Source of the DNA: an uncultured Lachnospiraceae bacterium
GTDB taxonomy: Bacteria; Bacillota; Clostridia; Lachnospirales; Lachnospiraceae
DNA: 64,000 nt
Direction of reading: 5' to 3'
Assembly (NCBI GenBank): GCA_902783375.1
Contig: CACZQN010000031.1
Location: forward strand, 124,001 to 188,000
Below, one piece after another: positions 52,225 to 63,425 of this stretch; within the stretch, counting starts at the first letter, position 1; every line of letters begins with the position of its first letter. The notes beneath the pieces are model-generated. The model had not been told where the DNA came from, did no database searches, and saw only the letters and a list, made by a program, of their open reading frames with translations. The position numbers and the translations under genes are program-made.

Positions 52225-52251
52225 TTAGCACTCCTTGATGTCGAGTGCTAA
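52225..52251 (+). promoter_or_regulatory. CIRCE operator (HrcA binding site)
   Basis: TTAGCACTC, nine bases, then GAGTGCTAA is an exact match to the CIRCE consensus. It starts 12 bases after the -10 element, the usual position for HrcA repression of heat-shock operons. It is the only copy found here. Confidence 0.98.
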
Positions 52252-52275
52252 CACAGAAGATCAAGGGACAGGGGG

Positions 52276-53394
52276 ATGCAGCAGATGGATCTGGATGATA
52301 GAAAGCTTGCGATCTTGCAGGCAGTGATTAAGAACTATCTGGAAACCGGAGAGCCGGTGGGATCGAGAACGATCTCCAAACTTCCGGGCATGTCCTTAAG
52401 TTCCGCGACGATCCGGAACGAGATGGGCGATCTCGAAGAGATGGGCTATCTTGTACAGCCGCATACGTCCGCCGGGAGAATTCCTTCTGATAAAGGATAT
52501 CGGCTCTATGTCGATACCATGATGGAGAGCCAGACCCGGGAAGTCGAAAATATGCGGAAGGATCTGATCGACAAGGCTGACCGGCTGGAGACGCTGCTGC
52601 AGCAGGTGGCGAATCTCCTTGCGGAGAACACCAACTACACGACGATGGTCACAGCGCCGCAGTACCAGCACAACCGGATCAAGTTCATCCAGCTCTCGGA
52701 AGTGGATGAGACCCACATGCTGGTCGTCATTGTGATGGACAACAACGCCGTCAAGAGCAGCGTGATGAAGCTGGATGAGCCGGTGGATAAAACCCTGATG
52801 CTGAAGTTGAACATCATGATGAACTCGTTTCTGGCAGGGCTTGATATCACGGAGATCAACCTTGGTGTGATCGCCGGCATGAAGGAGCAGGCCGGTGAAT
52901 ATGTGAATCTGGTCAGCAAGCTGATCGATACCATCGGAAAGGCATTTGCCGATGCGCACACCGTGCAGATCTATACCAGCGGCGCAACCAACATTCTGAA
53001 GTATCCGGAACTGACCGATTCCGGAAAGGCAGGAGAACTGCTCGATACCATCGAAGAAAAGAAAGGACTCCGGGAGCTTCTCCAGAGCCACATCGAGCAG
53101 GAAGATGAACGAGGCATCCAGGTTTACATCGGAGACGATACGAATGTGGAAAGCATGAAGGATTGTTCCGTTGTAACGGCAACCTATGAACTGGAAGAAG
53201 GTGTCTACGGGAAGATCGGCATCGTCGGACCGAAGCGGATGGATTATGCGAAGGTTGTCGGGACGCTGAAGAACCTGATGAACCAGCTCGATGATATCTT
53301 CAAAAACCAGGGAGGCCTTGAGAGCGGAAAGACAACAACCCACAGAGTCAGACTTCTGGATATGAAGGATACGCCTGAGGATGCGGGGACGTGA
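52276..53394 (+). CDS. hrcA: Heat-inducible transcription repressor HrcA
   Basis: HrcA binds CIRCE and represses chaperone genes until heat shock. The 372-residue protein has an N-terminal winged helix (E-P-V-G-S-R-T-I-S-K and S-S-A-T-I-R-N-E-M-G-D-L-E-E-M-G-Y), then the GAF-like and dimerisation regions ending in G-P-K-R-M-D-Y. The first ATG is at 52276. A second ATG at 52285 lies nine bases after GGGGG and is an equally good start. It is the first gene of the operon and has the CIRCE site in its leader, so it regulates itself. Confidence 0.96.
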   Translation: MQQMDLDDRKLAILQAVIKNYLETGEPVGSRTISKLPGMSLSSATIRNEMGDLEEMGYLVQPHTSAGRIPSDKGYRLYVDTMMESQTREVENMRKDLIDKADRLETLLQQVANLLAENTNYTTMVTAPQYQHNRIKFIQLSEVDETHMLVVIVMDNNAVKSSVMKLDEPVDKTLMLKLNIMMNSFLAGLDITEINLGVIAGMKEQAGEYVNLVSKLIDTIGKAFADAHTVQIYTSGATNILKYPELTDSGKAGELLDTIEEKKGLRELLQSHIEQEDERGIQVYIGDDTNVESMKDCSVVTATYELEEGVYGKIGIVGPKRMDYAKVVGTLKNLMNQLDDIFKNQGGLESGKTTTHRVRLLDMKDTPEDAGT

Positions 53395-53412
53395 TAGAAA
53401 GGATTAGACCAG

Positions 53413-56009
<2,597 letters not shown>

Positions 56010-56042
56010 TGAATCGAATTTTTAACTTGCAATAAAACACAG

Positions 56043-56103
56043 GATGCAGTATGATGGCTCTTGCCGTGTGGTTTTTCATGGCGCATCGCCATGATACTGC
56101 ATC
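56043..56103 (+). other. dnaK-dnaJ intercistronic stem-loop with alternative inner hairpin
   Basis: GATGCAGTATGATGGC (56043-56058) pairs with GCCATGATACTGCATC (56088-56103), 15 of 16 bases. A second perfect hairpin, CATGGCG-CAT-CGCCATG (56077-56093), shares the right arm and so excludes the first. There is no T run. It probably sets the relative stability or expression of dnaK and dnaJ mRNA. Confidence 0.7.
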
Positions 56104-56141
56104 GCTTGTTGTTAGAAAGAAACAGGAGAGAACGAAGTCGA

Positions 56142-57329
56142 ATGGCAGAACAGAAACGTGACTATTATGAAGTGCTCGGTGTCAGCCGGGATGCTTCGGA
56201 TGATGATCTGAAGAAAGCGTACAGACAGCTGGCGAAGAAGTATCATCCGGATATGAACCCGGGCGACAAAGATGCAGAAGCAAAATTCAAGGAAGCCTCG
56301 GAAGCTTATGGTGTTCTCTCTGATCCCGAAAAGAGAAGACAGTATGACCAGTTTGGTCATGCAGCATTTGACCAGACAGCAGGCGGCGGTGGCGGATTTG
56401 ACTTCTCCGGTATGGATGTCAATGATATCTTCAGCAGCTTCTTCGGCGATGGATTTGATTTCTTTGGCGGTGGCAGCAGAAGAACCCGCTCGGCGAATGC
56501 GCCGGCGAAGGGTGCGAACCTGCGGACATCCGTGCGGATTTCCTTCCAGGAAGCCGTCTTCGGCTGCAAGAAGGAGATTCAGCTGAATCTCAAGGACCCG
56601 TGCCCGACCTGCGGCGGAACCGGGGCGAAGCCCGGGACATCACCGGAGACCTGTTCGAAGTGCGGCGGATCCGGCCAGGTGGTATTTACACAGCAGTCCC
56701 TCTTCGGTATGGTCCGGAATGTCCAGGCCTGCCCGGACTGCAGAGGTACCGGACGGATCATCAAGGATAAGTGCCCGAACTGCCGTGGTGACGGCTATGT
56801 GACGAACCGGAAGACCATCGAGGTGACCATTCCTGCCGGAATTGATGACGGACAGAGCGTCCGGATCCGGGAGAAAGGGGAACCGGGAATCAACGGCGGC
56901 GAGCGCGGCGATCTTCTGGTCGAAGTTATTGTCGCTCCGTCCACTGAATTTGCAAGAGACGGCTACGATATCTACTCCCAGGTGCCGATTTCCTTCACAC
57001 AGGCTGCACTGGGCGGTGATATCCGGATCGCTACGGTTGACGGTGACGTGATCTATAAGGTCAAGCCCGGTACGCAGACGAACACCAGAGTCCGCCTGCG
57101 CGGCAAAGGTGTTCCGACCCTTCGGAACAAGGACCTCAGAGGCGATCACTATGTGACACTGCTGGTCCAGACACCGGAGTCTCTGACTGCCGAGCAGAGA
57201 AGGATTCTCGAAGAGTTTGATGCGACGCTTGACACCAGATGGTCCGCGAAAGCTGACAAGGCTGCAGGATCCGAGAAGAAGAGCAAAAAGAAAAAGTTCA
57301 CGGAAAAGCTGAACGAGATATTTGATTAA
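56142..57329 (+). CDS. dnaJ: Chaperone DnaJ (Hsp40)
   Basis: DnaJ delivers substrates to DnaK and stimulates its ATPase. The 395-residue type I protein has the J domain with His35-Pro36-Asp37, a Gly/Phe-rich region, four zinc-binding C-x-x-C-x-G-x-G repeats ([32 protein letters not shown]) and C-terminal substrate-binding domains. The ATG at 56142 follows AGGAG by 13 bases, a long spacing; the frame is open back to 56061 but that part does not match the family. Confidence 0.97.
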   Translation: MAEQKRDYYEVLGVSRDASDDDLKKAYRQLAKKYHPDMNPGDKDAEAKFKEASEAYGVLSDPEKRRQYDQFGHAAFDQTAGGGGGFDFSGMDVNDIFSSFFGDGFDFFGGGSRRTRSANAPAKGANLRTSVRISFQEAVFGCKKEIQLNLKDPCPTCGGTGAKPGTSPETCSKCGGSGQVVFTQQSLFGMVRNVQACPDCRGTGRIIKDKCPNCRGDGYVTNRKTIEVTIPAGIDDGQSVRIREKGEPGINGGERGDLLVEVIVAPSTEFARDGYDIYSQVPISFTQAALGGDIRIATVDGDVIYKVKPGTQTNTRVRLRGKGVPTLRNKDLRGDHYVTLLVQTPESLTAEQRRILEEFDATLDTRWSAKADKAAGSEKKSKKKKFTEKLNEIFD

Positions 57330-57332
57330 AGA

Positions 57333-57375
57333 AACTGTCAGGGGCTGGCAAGTATTTTACCAGTCCCTGACAGTT
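57333..57375 (+). other. 16-bp stem-loop between dnaJ and prmA
   Basis: The arms 57333-57348 and 57360-57375 pair over 16 positions with one G-U wobble, around an 11-base loop. No T run follows, so it is more likely a transcript-processing or stability hairpin than a terminator. prmA starts 18 bases later. Confidence 0.65.
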
Positions 57376-57392
57376 GCGGTTAGGATTCTTTT

Positions 57393-58427
57393 ATGAAATG
57401 GCTGAAATATTCCCTGAAAACAACAACGGCGGCGGTGGATCTGATCAGTGAGATCCTCTCGGAACTGGGGGTCTCCGGAATCGAGATTGAGGACCATGTT
57501 CCACTGAGCGAGGAAGAGAAGGCGCAGATGTATGTCGATATTCTCCCGGAGACAGGGGAAGATGACGGCACGGCGGTCATTTCCTTCTACCTCGAAGAAG
57601 CAGAAGAAGGAGATGCGGATTTTAATCCTGCCCTGTACAACAGCGGGACTGCCATCCTCGCACCGGAAGCGGTTGATGCCCATGCGGTGCTTTCTTCGCT
57701 GATGGAACAGGCCGCGGATCTTAAGACCTTCGGCATTGATCCGGGACCGCTGACGGTGAGCGTGAGCGAGACGGAAGATGAGGACTGGGCAGAAAGCTGG
57801 AAAGCATATTTTCATGCCTTTACCATCGGAGAGAAGGTGCGGATCGCACCGACCTGGGAAGAGGAAGATGAAGCGGATGCGGACCTTGTGACCCTCCGCA
57901 TCGATCCGGGCATCGCGTTCGGAACCGGAACGCATGAGACGACGAAGCTCTGTGTGGAAGCACTGATCCGTTACATTATGGGCGACGAGGATCTTCTCGA
58001 TGTCGGCTGCGGAAGCGGAATTCTTTCCATGGCGGCACTGGGACTCGGTGCAGGTCATGCGCTGGCGATCGATATCGATCCGGTCGCGACGGAAGTCGCA
58101 AAAGAGAATTTCGTGGTCAATGGTTTTCCGGAGAAGTCGTATGAGGTTCTGACCGGCGACCTGATCACCGATGAGACACTCTTCCGGAAGACTGCCGAGA
58201 AGACATATCCGGTCATCGTGGCGAATATCCTGGCACCGGTCCTTGTCGAGCTGACGCCGGTCATCAAGCCACTTCTGATGCCGGGCGGAATCTACATCAC
58301 CTCCGGTATTGTCGAAGAGCGCGCAGAAGAAGTGAAACAGGCGATCGAAGATGCAGGCATGACGCTTCTGGAAGAGAATCATGAGAATGACTGGGTCTGC
58401 CTGATTGCCGAGAATCCGGCAGAATAA
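57393..58427 (+). CDS. prmA: Ribosomal protein L11 methyltransferase
   Basis: PrmA trimethylates lysines of ribosomal protein L11. The 344-residue protein has an N-terminal substrate-recognition domain, the motif D-P-G-I-A-F-G-T-G-T-H-E-T-T, the SAM-binding D-V-G-C-G-S-G (around Gly205) and the catalytic-region N-I-L-A-P-V-L. The ribosome-binding site is weak. It is followed 12 bases later by rsmE, a frequent partner. Confidence 0.94.
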   Translation: MKWLKYSLKTTTAAVDLISEILSELGVSGIEIEDHVPLSEEEKAQMYVDILPETGEDDGTAVISFYLEEAEEGDADFNPALYNSGTAILAPEAVDAHAVLSSLMEQAADLKTFGIDPGPLTVSVSETEDEDWAESWKAYFHAFTIGEKVRIAPTWEEEDEADADLVTLRIDPGIAFGTGTHETTKLCVEALIRYIMGDEDLLDVGCGSGILSMAALGLGAGHALAIDIDPVATEVAKENFVVNGFPEKSYEVLTGDLITDETLFRKTAEKTYPVIVANILAPVLVELTPVIKPLLMPGGIYITSGIVEERAEEVKQAIEDAGMTLLEENHENDWVCLIAENPAE

Positions 58428-58439
58428 GGAGAAAGACGG

Positions 58440-59204
58440 ATGCCGAAGTTTTTTGTGGAACCGGAGCAGATTGCCGGTGATTTCTGCCGGATCGAGGGCG
58501 CGGACGTCCCGCATATCCGCGGTGCACTGCGGATGGCTGTCGGTGATGCCATTGATCTGTCTGCGGGCGACGGCGATCTCTGCCGCGGCCGGATCGAGCA
58601 GATCGAGAAAGATGTGATCACGGTCCGGATCCTTGAAAAGATACCGGGCATGGCAGAACTGCCGGTCCGGATCACGCTGTATCAGGGACTTCCGAAGAAG
58701 GATAAACTGGAATGGATCACGCAGAAAGCGGTGGAGCTCGGGGCTTCGGAGATCGTTCCTGTCCTGATGGATCGAAGCGTTGCAAAGCCGGGAGATGAAA
58801 AGAAGGAGAACCGGAAGAATGAGCGGCTCTCCCTGATTGCAAGGGAAGCGGCTGTTCAGAGCGGACGCGACCTGATCCCGGCCGTTCTGCCGGTCATGTC
58901 TTTCAAGGAAGCGGTTCTCCGCGCAGAATCGGAGCCAGATGCGCTCTGCCTGATCCCGTATGAAGACTGTGATGCAGAAACCATGCAGGAGACAAGAGAT
59001 CTGCTGTTCTCCGGCACAGCCCGTCAGATCAGTATCTTCATCGGCCCGGAAGGCGGTATCGCACCGGAAGAACTGGAATATGCAAAAGAACATGGCATAC
59101 GGCCGATCTCTTTGGGCGGGAGGATCCTCCGGACGGAGACAGCAGCAATTGCAGTGCTGTCGGTCCTTTCCATCGCCTATGACCATCTACCAGACAGAAA
59201 GTGA
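58440..59204 (+). CDS. rsmE: 16S rRNA (uracil1498-N3)-methyltransferase RsmE
   Basis: RsmE methylates U1498 of 16S rRNA. The 254-residue SPOUT-fold protein has an N-terminal RNA-binding barrel and the knotted SAM site with I-F-I-G-P-E-G-G-I-A-P-E-E and the terminal L-G-G-R-I-L-R-T-E-T-A. It is paired with prmA, another ribosome methylase. Confidence 0.95.
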   Translation: MPKFFVEPEQIAGDFCRIEGADVPHIRGALRMAVGDAIDLSAGDGDLCRGRIEQIEKDVITVRILEKIPGMAELPVRITLYQGLPKKDKLEWITQKAVELGASEIVPVLMDRSVAKPGDEKKENRKNERLSLIAREAAVQSGRDLIPAVLPVMSFKEAVLRAESEPDALCLIPYEDCDAETMQETRDLLFSGTARQISIFIGPEGGIAPEELEYAKEHGIRPISLGGRILRTETAAIAVLSVLSIAYDHLPDRK

Positions 59205-59214
59205 ATGAATCAAC

Positions 59215-60411
59215 ATGGATTGTTATCTCGATAATTCTGCTACGACAAAACCGACGGATGCCGTCGTCGAAGCCATGCTCCATGTGCTCCGCGACGACTT
59301 CGGTAATCCTTCCTCTCTGCATGCCAAGGGCGTCGAGGCAGAAGAAGTCGTCAAGGATGCCAGAGTGAAGATTGCAGCGACGCTCCGGGTGAAGCCGAAA
59401 GAGATTCTGTTCACCAGCGGCGGGACGGAATCGAACAACCAGGCGCTGATCGGTGCGGCGAGAGCCAGACACCGGCACGGAAAACACATTATTTCCACCT
59501 GTTTTGAGCATCCTTCTGTCTATGAAACACTTGAATTCCTGCGCAGAGAAGGTTATGATGTGGACTATCTTCCGGTCGATGCCATGGGACATGTGGACCC
59601 GGAACTGCTGGAAGCGACGATCCGAGAGGATACCATCCTGGTTTCCACGATGTTTGTCAACAATGAGGTCGGAGCTGTTCAGGATATCGAAGCGCTCAGC
59701 AGGCGGATTCATGCAAAGAATCCGGAGATCCTTTACCACGTGGATGCTATCCAGGCCTACGGTAAGCTGCTGATTCGTCCACAGCAGATGGGTATTGATC
59801 TGATGAGTGTCTCCGGACACAAGATCCACGGACCGAAAGGAAGCGGATTCCTCTACGTGCGGGACGGTGTGCGGATTCTGCCGTATATCTATGGCGGAGG
59901 GCAGGAGAAGAATCTTCGCTCCGGCACGGAGAATGTCCCGGGGATCGCAGGCCTCGGTGCGGCTGCGCACGAGATCTATACCGATTTCCAGGAGAAGCAG
60001 AATCATCTGTTCCGGCTGAAGACGCGGATGATCGGAGAACTGCTGCGGGAGATCCCGGATGTGCGGATCCACGCTGTGGAACTGTCGGATACAATGGATG
60101 ACGAGGTACTCGAGGCGGCGGTACGGAAAACAGCTCCGCACATCGTCAGTGCCGCATTTCCGCCGATCCGCGCGGAAGTCCTGCTGCACGCCCTTGAAGA
60201 TAAGGGGATCTATGTGTCCTCAGGATCGGCCTGCGCATCGAACCATCCGGCGATCAGCGGTACCCTGAAGGGCATCGGTGTCCCGGAGGAAGAGCTGACG
60301 ACAACCCTGCGGTTCAGTTTTTCCGTGCACACGACCGAGGAAGAGGTCCTCTACGCGGTCCAGGCACTGCGCGAGCTGGTACCAATCCTGTCAAGATTTG
60401 TCCGCAGATGA
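59215..60411 (+). CDS. Cysteine desulfurase (NifS/IscS family)
   Basis: The 398-residue PLP enzyme takes sulfur from cysteine. The PLP lysine is Lys203 in S-G-H-K-I-H-G-P-K-G, and the catalytic cysteine is Cys340 in S-S-G-S-A-C-A-S. It directly precedes thiI (18 bases), so it most likely supplies sulfur for 4-thiouridine in tRNA and perhaps thiamine, rather than general Fe-S assembly. Confidence 0.95.
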   Translation: MDCYLDNSATTKPTDAVVEAMLHVLRDDFGNPSSLHAKGVEAEEVVKDARVKIAATLRVKPKEILFTSGGTESNNQALIGAARARHRHGKHIISTCFEHPSVYETLEFLRREGYDVDYLPVDAMGHVDPELLEATIREDTILVSTMFVNNEVGAVQDIEALSRRIHAKNPEILYHVDAIQAYGKLLIRPQQMGIDLMSVSGHKIHGPKGSGFLYVRDGVRILPYIYGGGQEKNLRSGTENVPGIAGLGAAAHEIYTDFQEKQNHLFRLKTRMIGELLREIPDVRIHAVELSDTMDDEVLEAAVRKTAPHIVSAAFPPIRAEVLLHALEDKGIYVSSGSACASNHPAISGTLKGIGVPEEELTTTLRFSFSVHTTEEEVLYAVQALRELVPILSRFVRR

Positions 60412-60429
60412 TATGAAACGGAGGTTGCA

Positions 60430-61632
60430 ATGTCTGAAAACCTTTATCAGGCTTTTTTGATCAAATACGCCGAGATCGGGATCAAGGGGAAGAACCGGTT
60501 CCTGTTTGAGGATGCACTGGTGCGCCGGATCCGGAGTGCCCTGCACCATGTGGAGGGACATTTTTCTGTCTACAAGGAGCCCGGCAGAATCTTTGTGGAG
60601 AGTCTCGAAGATTCCTATGATTATGACGGTGCCGTGGCGGCACTGACCCGCGTGTTCGGTATTTCTTCCATCTGCCCGGTACAGATCGTGAAGACGCTCG
60701 ATCCGATGGAGATGGTTGCAGCGGTTGTGGACTATGTCGGGAGAGTCTATCCGGACGGGAAGTTCACCTTCAAGGCGAAGTGCAAGCGCCCGAACAAGTC
60801 GGTTTCGATGACTTCACCGGAACTCTGCGAAGAGATGGGGCATCAGATTATCGAGAAATTCCCGAATCTGACGGTCGATGTCCATGATCCGGAGAAGTAT
60901 ATCACTCTGGAAGTCAGAGAACGCGCCTATATTTATTCCGAGATCATCAAGGGTGCCGGCGGCATGCCGGTCGGGACGGCCGGGAAGGCAATGAGCCTGC
61001 TGTCCGGCGGTATCGATTCCCCTGTCGCGACCTGGATGGTTGCGAAGCGCGGCGTCGATGTGGAGGCCATCTATTTCCATGCGCCGCCGTACACCAGCGA
61101 GCGTGCGAAGATGAAGGTCGTGGATCTGGCGAGAATCGTGGCGCGCTATGCCGGAACCATCCGCCTGCATGTGATCAACTTTACGGAGATCCAGCTGGCG
61201 ATCTATGAGAAGTGCCCGCATGACGAACTGACGATCATCATGCGCCGCTATATGATGAAGATTGCGGAGAGAATTGCGAGAAATGAAGAGTGTATCGGCC
61301 TGGTGACCGGAGAGAGCATCGGCCAGGTGGCGAGCCAGACCATGCAGAGTCTTGCTGCAACCAATGCAGTCTGCACGATGCCTGTCTACCGTCCGCTGAT
61401 TGCATTCGATAAACAGGACATCGTTTCGATTGCCGAGAAGATCGATACATTTGAAACATCGATTCTTCCGTATGAAGACTGCTGCACCATCTTTGTCGCA
61501 AAGCATCCGGTGACGAAGCCGACGCTTGCGCGGATTGAGAAGTCCGAGAAGAAGCTGGCAGACGTGATCGATGAGATGGTGGAAAAGGCCATTGCTGAAG
61601 ATGAACTGATCATCTGCAGACCGATGCCGTAA
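60430..61632 (+). CDS. thiI: tRNA 4-thiouridine synthetase ThiI
   Basis: ThiI adenylates U8 of tRNA and receives sulfur to give 4-thiouridine. The 400-residue protein has an N-terminal ferredoxin-like and THUMP domain (about residues 1-165) and a PP-loop domain with S-G-G-I-D-S at 192-197 and the Y-E-D-C-C region near residue 345. The rhodanese domain of enterobacterial ThiI is absent, as in other Firmicutes. It is coupled to the cysteine desulfurase gene. Confidence 0.96.
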   Translation: MSENLYQAFLIKYAEIGIKGKNRFLFEDALVRRIRSALHHVEGHFSVYKEPGRIFVESLEDSYDYDGAVAALTRVFGISSICPVQIVKTLDPMEMVAAVVDYVGRVYPDGKFTFKAKCKRPNKSVSMTSPELCEEMGHQIIEKFPNLTVDVHDPEKYITLEVRERAYIYSEIIKGAGGMPVGTAGKAMSLLSGGIDSPVATWMVAKRGVDVEAIYFHAPPYTSERAKMKVVDLARIVARYAGTIRLHVINFTEIQLAIYEKCPHDELTIIMRRYMMKIAERIARNEECIGLVTGESIGQVASQTMQSLAATNAVCTMPVYRPLIAFDKQDIVSIAEKIDTFETSILPYEDCCTIFVAKHPVTKPTLARIEKSEKKLADVIDEMVEKAIAEDELIICRPMP

Positions 61633-61650
61633 GAGCGCACAAAAGAAAAA

Positions 61651-61684
61651 GGGGCCTGAGGCCGCAGAACGGCCTTAAGCCCCC
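61651..61684. terminator. Bidirectional terminator between thiI and the HPr-like gene
   Basis: GGGGCCTGAGGCCG pairs with CGGCCTTAAGCCCC (12 of 14 positions). On the minus strand it runs into TTTTTCTTTT and is a strong terminator for the HPr-like gene; on the plus strand the T run is weak, but it should still stop thiI transcripts. Confidence 0.88.
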
Positions 61685-61732
61685 AATCTGTTTTATTGTG
61701 CAGATACCGGATCAGATCCGGCGTGTTCCTTC

Positions 61733-61963
61733 TTACAGGAGGAACGGTGCCAGCTGTCTGATGACAGCTTCGTACTGATTATCATCGTGGATCTTCAGAT
61801 CAATTGGCTTTGAAAGATCGAGGCTGAAGATGCCCATGATCGACTTGGCGTCAATGACATAACGACCGGAGACCAGGTCAAAATCAGAATCGAATTTATT
61901 GATCTCGCTGACAAAAGCTTTTACCTTATCGATGGAATCCAGAGAAATCTGAACAGTTTTCAT
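61733..61963 (-). CDS. HPr-like protein without the phosphorylatable histidine (Crh-like)
   Basis: The 76-residue protein aligns with HPr without gaps in its core: I-N-K-F-D-S-D-F-D-L, A-K-S-I-M-G-I-F-S-L-D and the final strand-helix. The regulatory serine is present (Ser41, equal to Ser46 of HPr), but the His15 position is Ser10 and the following A-R-P is lost. It thus cannot carry phosphate from enzyme I and resembles Crh, which works only in catabolite control. An AGGAGG site precedes the ATG. It is the only minus-strand gene here. Confidence 0.85.
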   Translation of the reverse strand: MKTVQISLDSIDKVKAFVSEINKFDSDFDLVSGRYVIDAKSIMGIFSLDLSKPIDLKIHDDNQYEAVIRQLAPFLL

Positions 61964-61997
61964 AGATTAAACCTCCTTGCTCTTTTGATCATGCCTT

Positions 61998-62026
61998 ATA
62001 GTAGCGGACAAGTAGCAAGTTGTCAA
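61998..62026 (-). promoter_or_regulatory. Promoter of the HPr-like gene
   Basis: On the minus strand, TTGACA (62021-62026) and TACTAT (61998-62003) are 17 bases apart, 35 bases upstream of the ATG. Confidence 0.7.
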
Positions 62027-62052
62027 TGTTAAATTTTGGAGATTTTGCTTTA

Positions 62053-63381
62053 ATGATGAAGAAAGCAGCCTTTTTAAGCCTTGGTTGTAAAGTAAATGCC
62101 TATGAGACGGAAGCCATGCAGGAACTGTTCCGCCAGGCAGGCTATGCCATCGTCCCCTTTGAGGAGGAGAGCGACGTCTATGTCGTGAATACCTGCACGG
62201 TGACTCAGATCGCCGATAAGAAGAGCAGGCAGATGCTGCACCGGGCAAAAAAGAAGAATCCGGAAGCTGTCGTGATTGCGGTCGGCTGCTATGTGGAAGC
62301 GGAACATTCGAGACTGGATCTCGATGATGCGGTGGATATTCTGATCGGAACCAGAAATAAGGGAAAGATTCTGAACCTGCTGCAGGCGTATTCAGAAGGG
62401 ACATACACGAAGTGTCCGGTATCACAGGAACCGGAAGAGGCTGGATATGAGGAACTGTCGGTATCCTCATCGGCAGATGGCCATGCACGGGCTTACCTGA
62501 AGATTCAGGATGGCTGCAACCAGTTCTGTTCCTATTGTATCATCCCCTATGTGCGGGGAAGGATCCGGAGCCGGTCCGAAAAAGAAATCCTTACAGAAGC
62601 ACAGAAGCTCGCAGAGAATGGCTACCAGGAGATCGTGCTGACGGGCATCCATATCAGTTCCTACGGCGTGGACCGGTCCGGCGAGACGGAACTGCTGCAG
62701 CTGATCAAACATCTCGATCAGATCCCGGGGATCCGCAGGATCCGCCTGGGAAGTCTGGAACCGCGGATCGTGACGGAAACTTTTGCAAAGGAACTGGCGA
62801 AATGCGAACATGTCTGCCCGCATTTCCACCTGTCATTGCAGAGCGGTTCTGATCATGTCCTGCGGCAGATGAACCGGCACTATACCAGAGAGGACTTCCT
62901 CGTGGCCTGCAGACTGCTGAAAGAAGCCTTTGACAGGCCGGGCATCACCACAGACCTGATTGCAGGCTTCCCGGGGGAGACGGAGGAAGACTTTGAGGAC
63001 AGTCTCCGGATCATCGAAGAGGCCGGATTCCTGAAGGTCCATGTGTTCCCGTATTCCAGGCGGTCCGGAACCAGGGCGGACCGGATGCCGGATCAGGTCC
63101 CGGATGCCGAGAAGAAAAGGCGGGCACACCTGCTCTCCGAAGAAGAACAGCGTGTCTCGTTCCTGTATCTGCAGCAGTTCGCCGGGGATTCGGCAGAAGT
63201 GCTGGTGGAGGAAGAGGTAAAGGATGACCCGGAGATCGTGACCGGGCATACGGCAAACTATATCGAAGTGCGGATGCCAAAGCGGCTGGCAGGTGAACCG
63301 TATGCCGGGAAGATGGTGCGCGCTGAGCACCTGATTCCGGTCCAGGGATACGGTATGCCGACGATGATGACATTGTCGTGA
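62053..63381 (+). CDS. mtaB: tRNA t6A37 methylthiotransferase MtaB
   Basis: MtaB inserts a methylthio group into t6A37 of tRNAs. The 442-residue radical SAM protein begins with the S-L-G-C-K-V-N-A-Y-E-T-E motif of MtaB, has the radical SAM triad C-N-Q-F-C-S-Y-C near residue 155, and a C-terminal TRAM-like part. The start could be either ATG at 62053 or 62056. It is divergent from the HPr-like gene, with 89 bases between them. Confidence 0.95.
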   Translation: MMKKAAFLSLGCKVNAYETEAMQELFRQAGYAIVPFEEESDVYVVNTCTVTQIADKKSRQMLHRAKKKNPEAVVIAVGCYVEAEHSRLDLDDAVDILIGTRNKGKILNLLQAYSEGTYTKCPVSQEPEEAGYEELSVSSSADGHARAYLKIQDGCNQFCSYCIIPYVRGRIRSRSEKEILTEAQKLAENGYQEIVLTGIHISSYGVDRSGETELLQLIKHLDQIPGIRRIRLGSLEPRIVTETFAKELAKCEHVCPHFHLSLQSGSDHVLRQMNRHYTREDFLVACRLLKEAFDRPGITTDLIAGFPGETEEDFEDSLRIIEEAGFLKVHVFPYSRRSGTRADRMPDQVPDAEKKRRAHLLSEEEQRVSFLYLQQFAGDSAEVLVEEEVKDDPEIVTGHTANYIEVRMPKRLAGEPYAGKMVRAEHLIPVQGYGMPTMMTLS

Positions 63382-63384
63382 TGC

Positions 63385-63413
63385 TTGCAATTATGCCGCA
63401 TCTGCGGTATATT
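63385..63413 (+). promoter_or_regulatory. Promoter of ireB-ruvX
   Basis: TTGCAA (63385-63390) and TATATT (63408-63413) are 17 bases apart. The spacer contains the palindrome CCGCA-TC-TGCGG (63396-63407). Transcription would begin near 63420, so the folded element at 63426-63506 lies in the leader. Confidence 0.7.
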
Positions 63414-63425
63414 TAACTATATATT

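Noticed and set aside
52225-52251. Second CIRCE site or a separate dnaK promoter
   Set aside because: Only one CIRCE sequence was found in the window, and no promoter is visible between hrcA and dnaK, so the operon appears to rely on the hrcA promoter.
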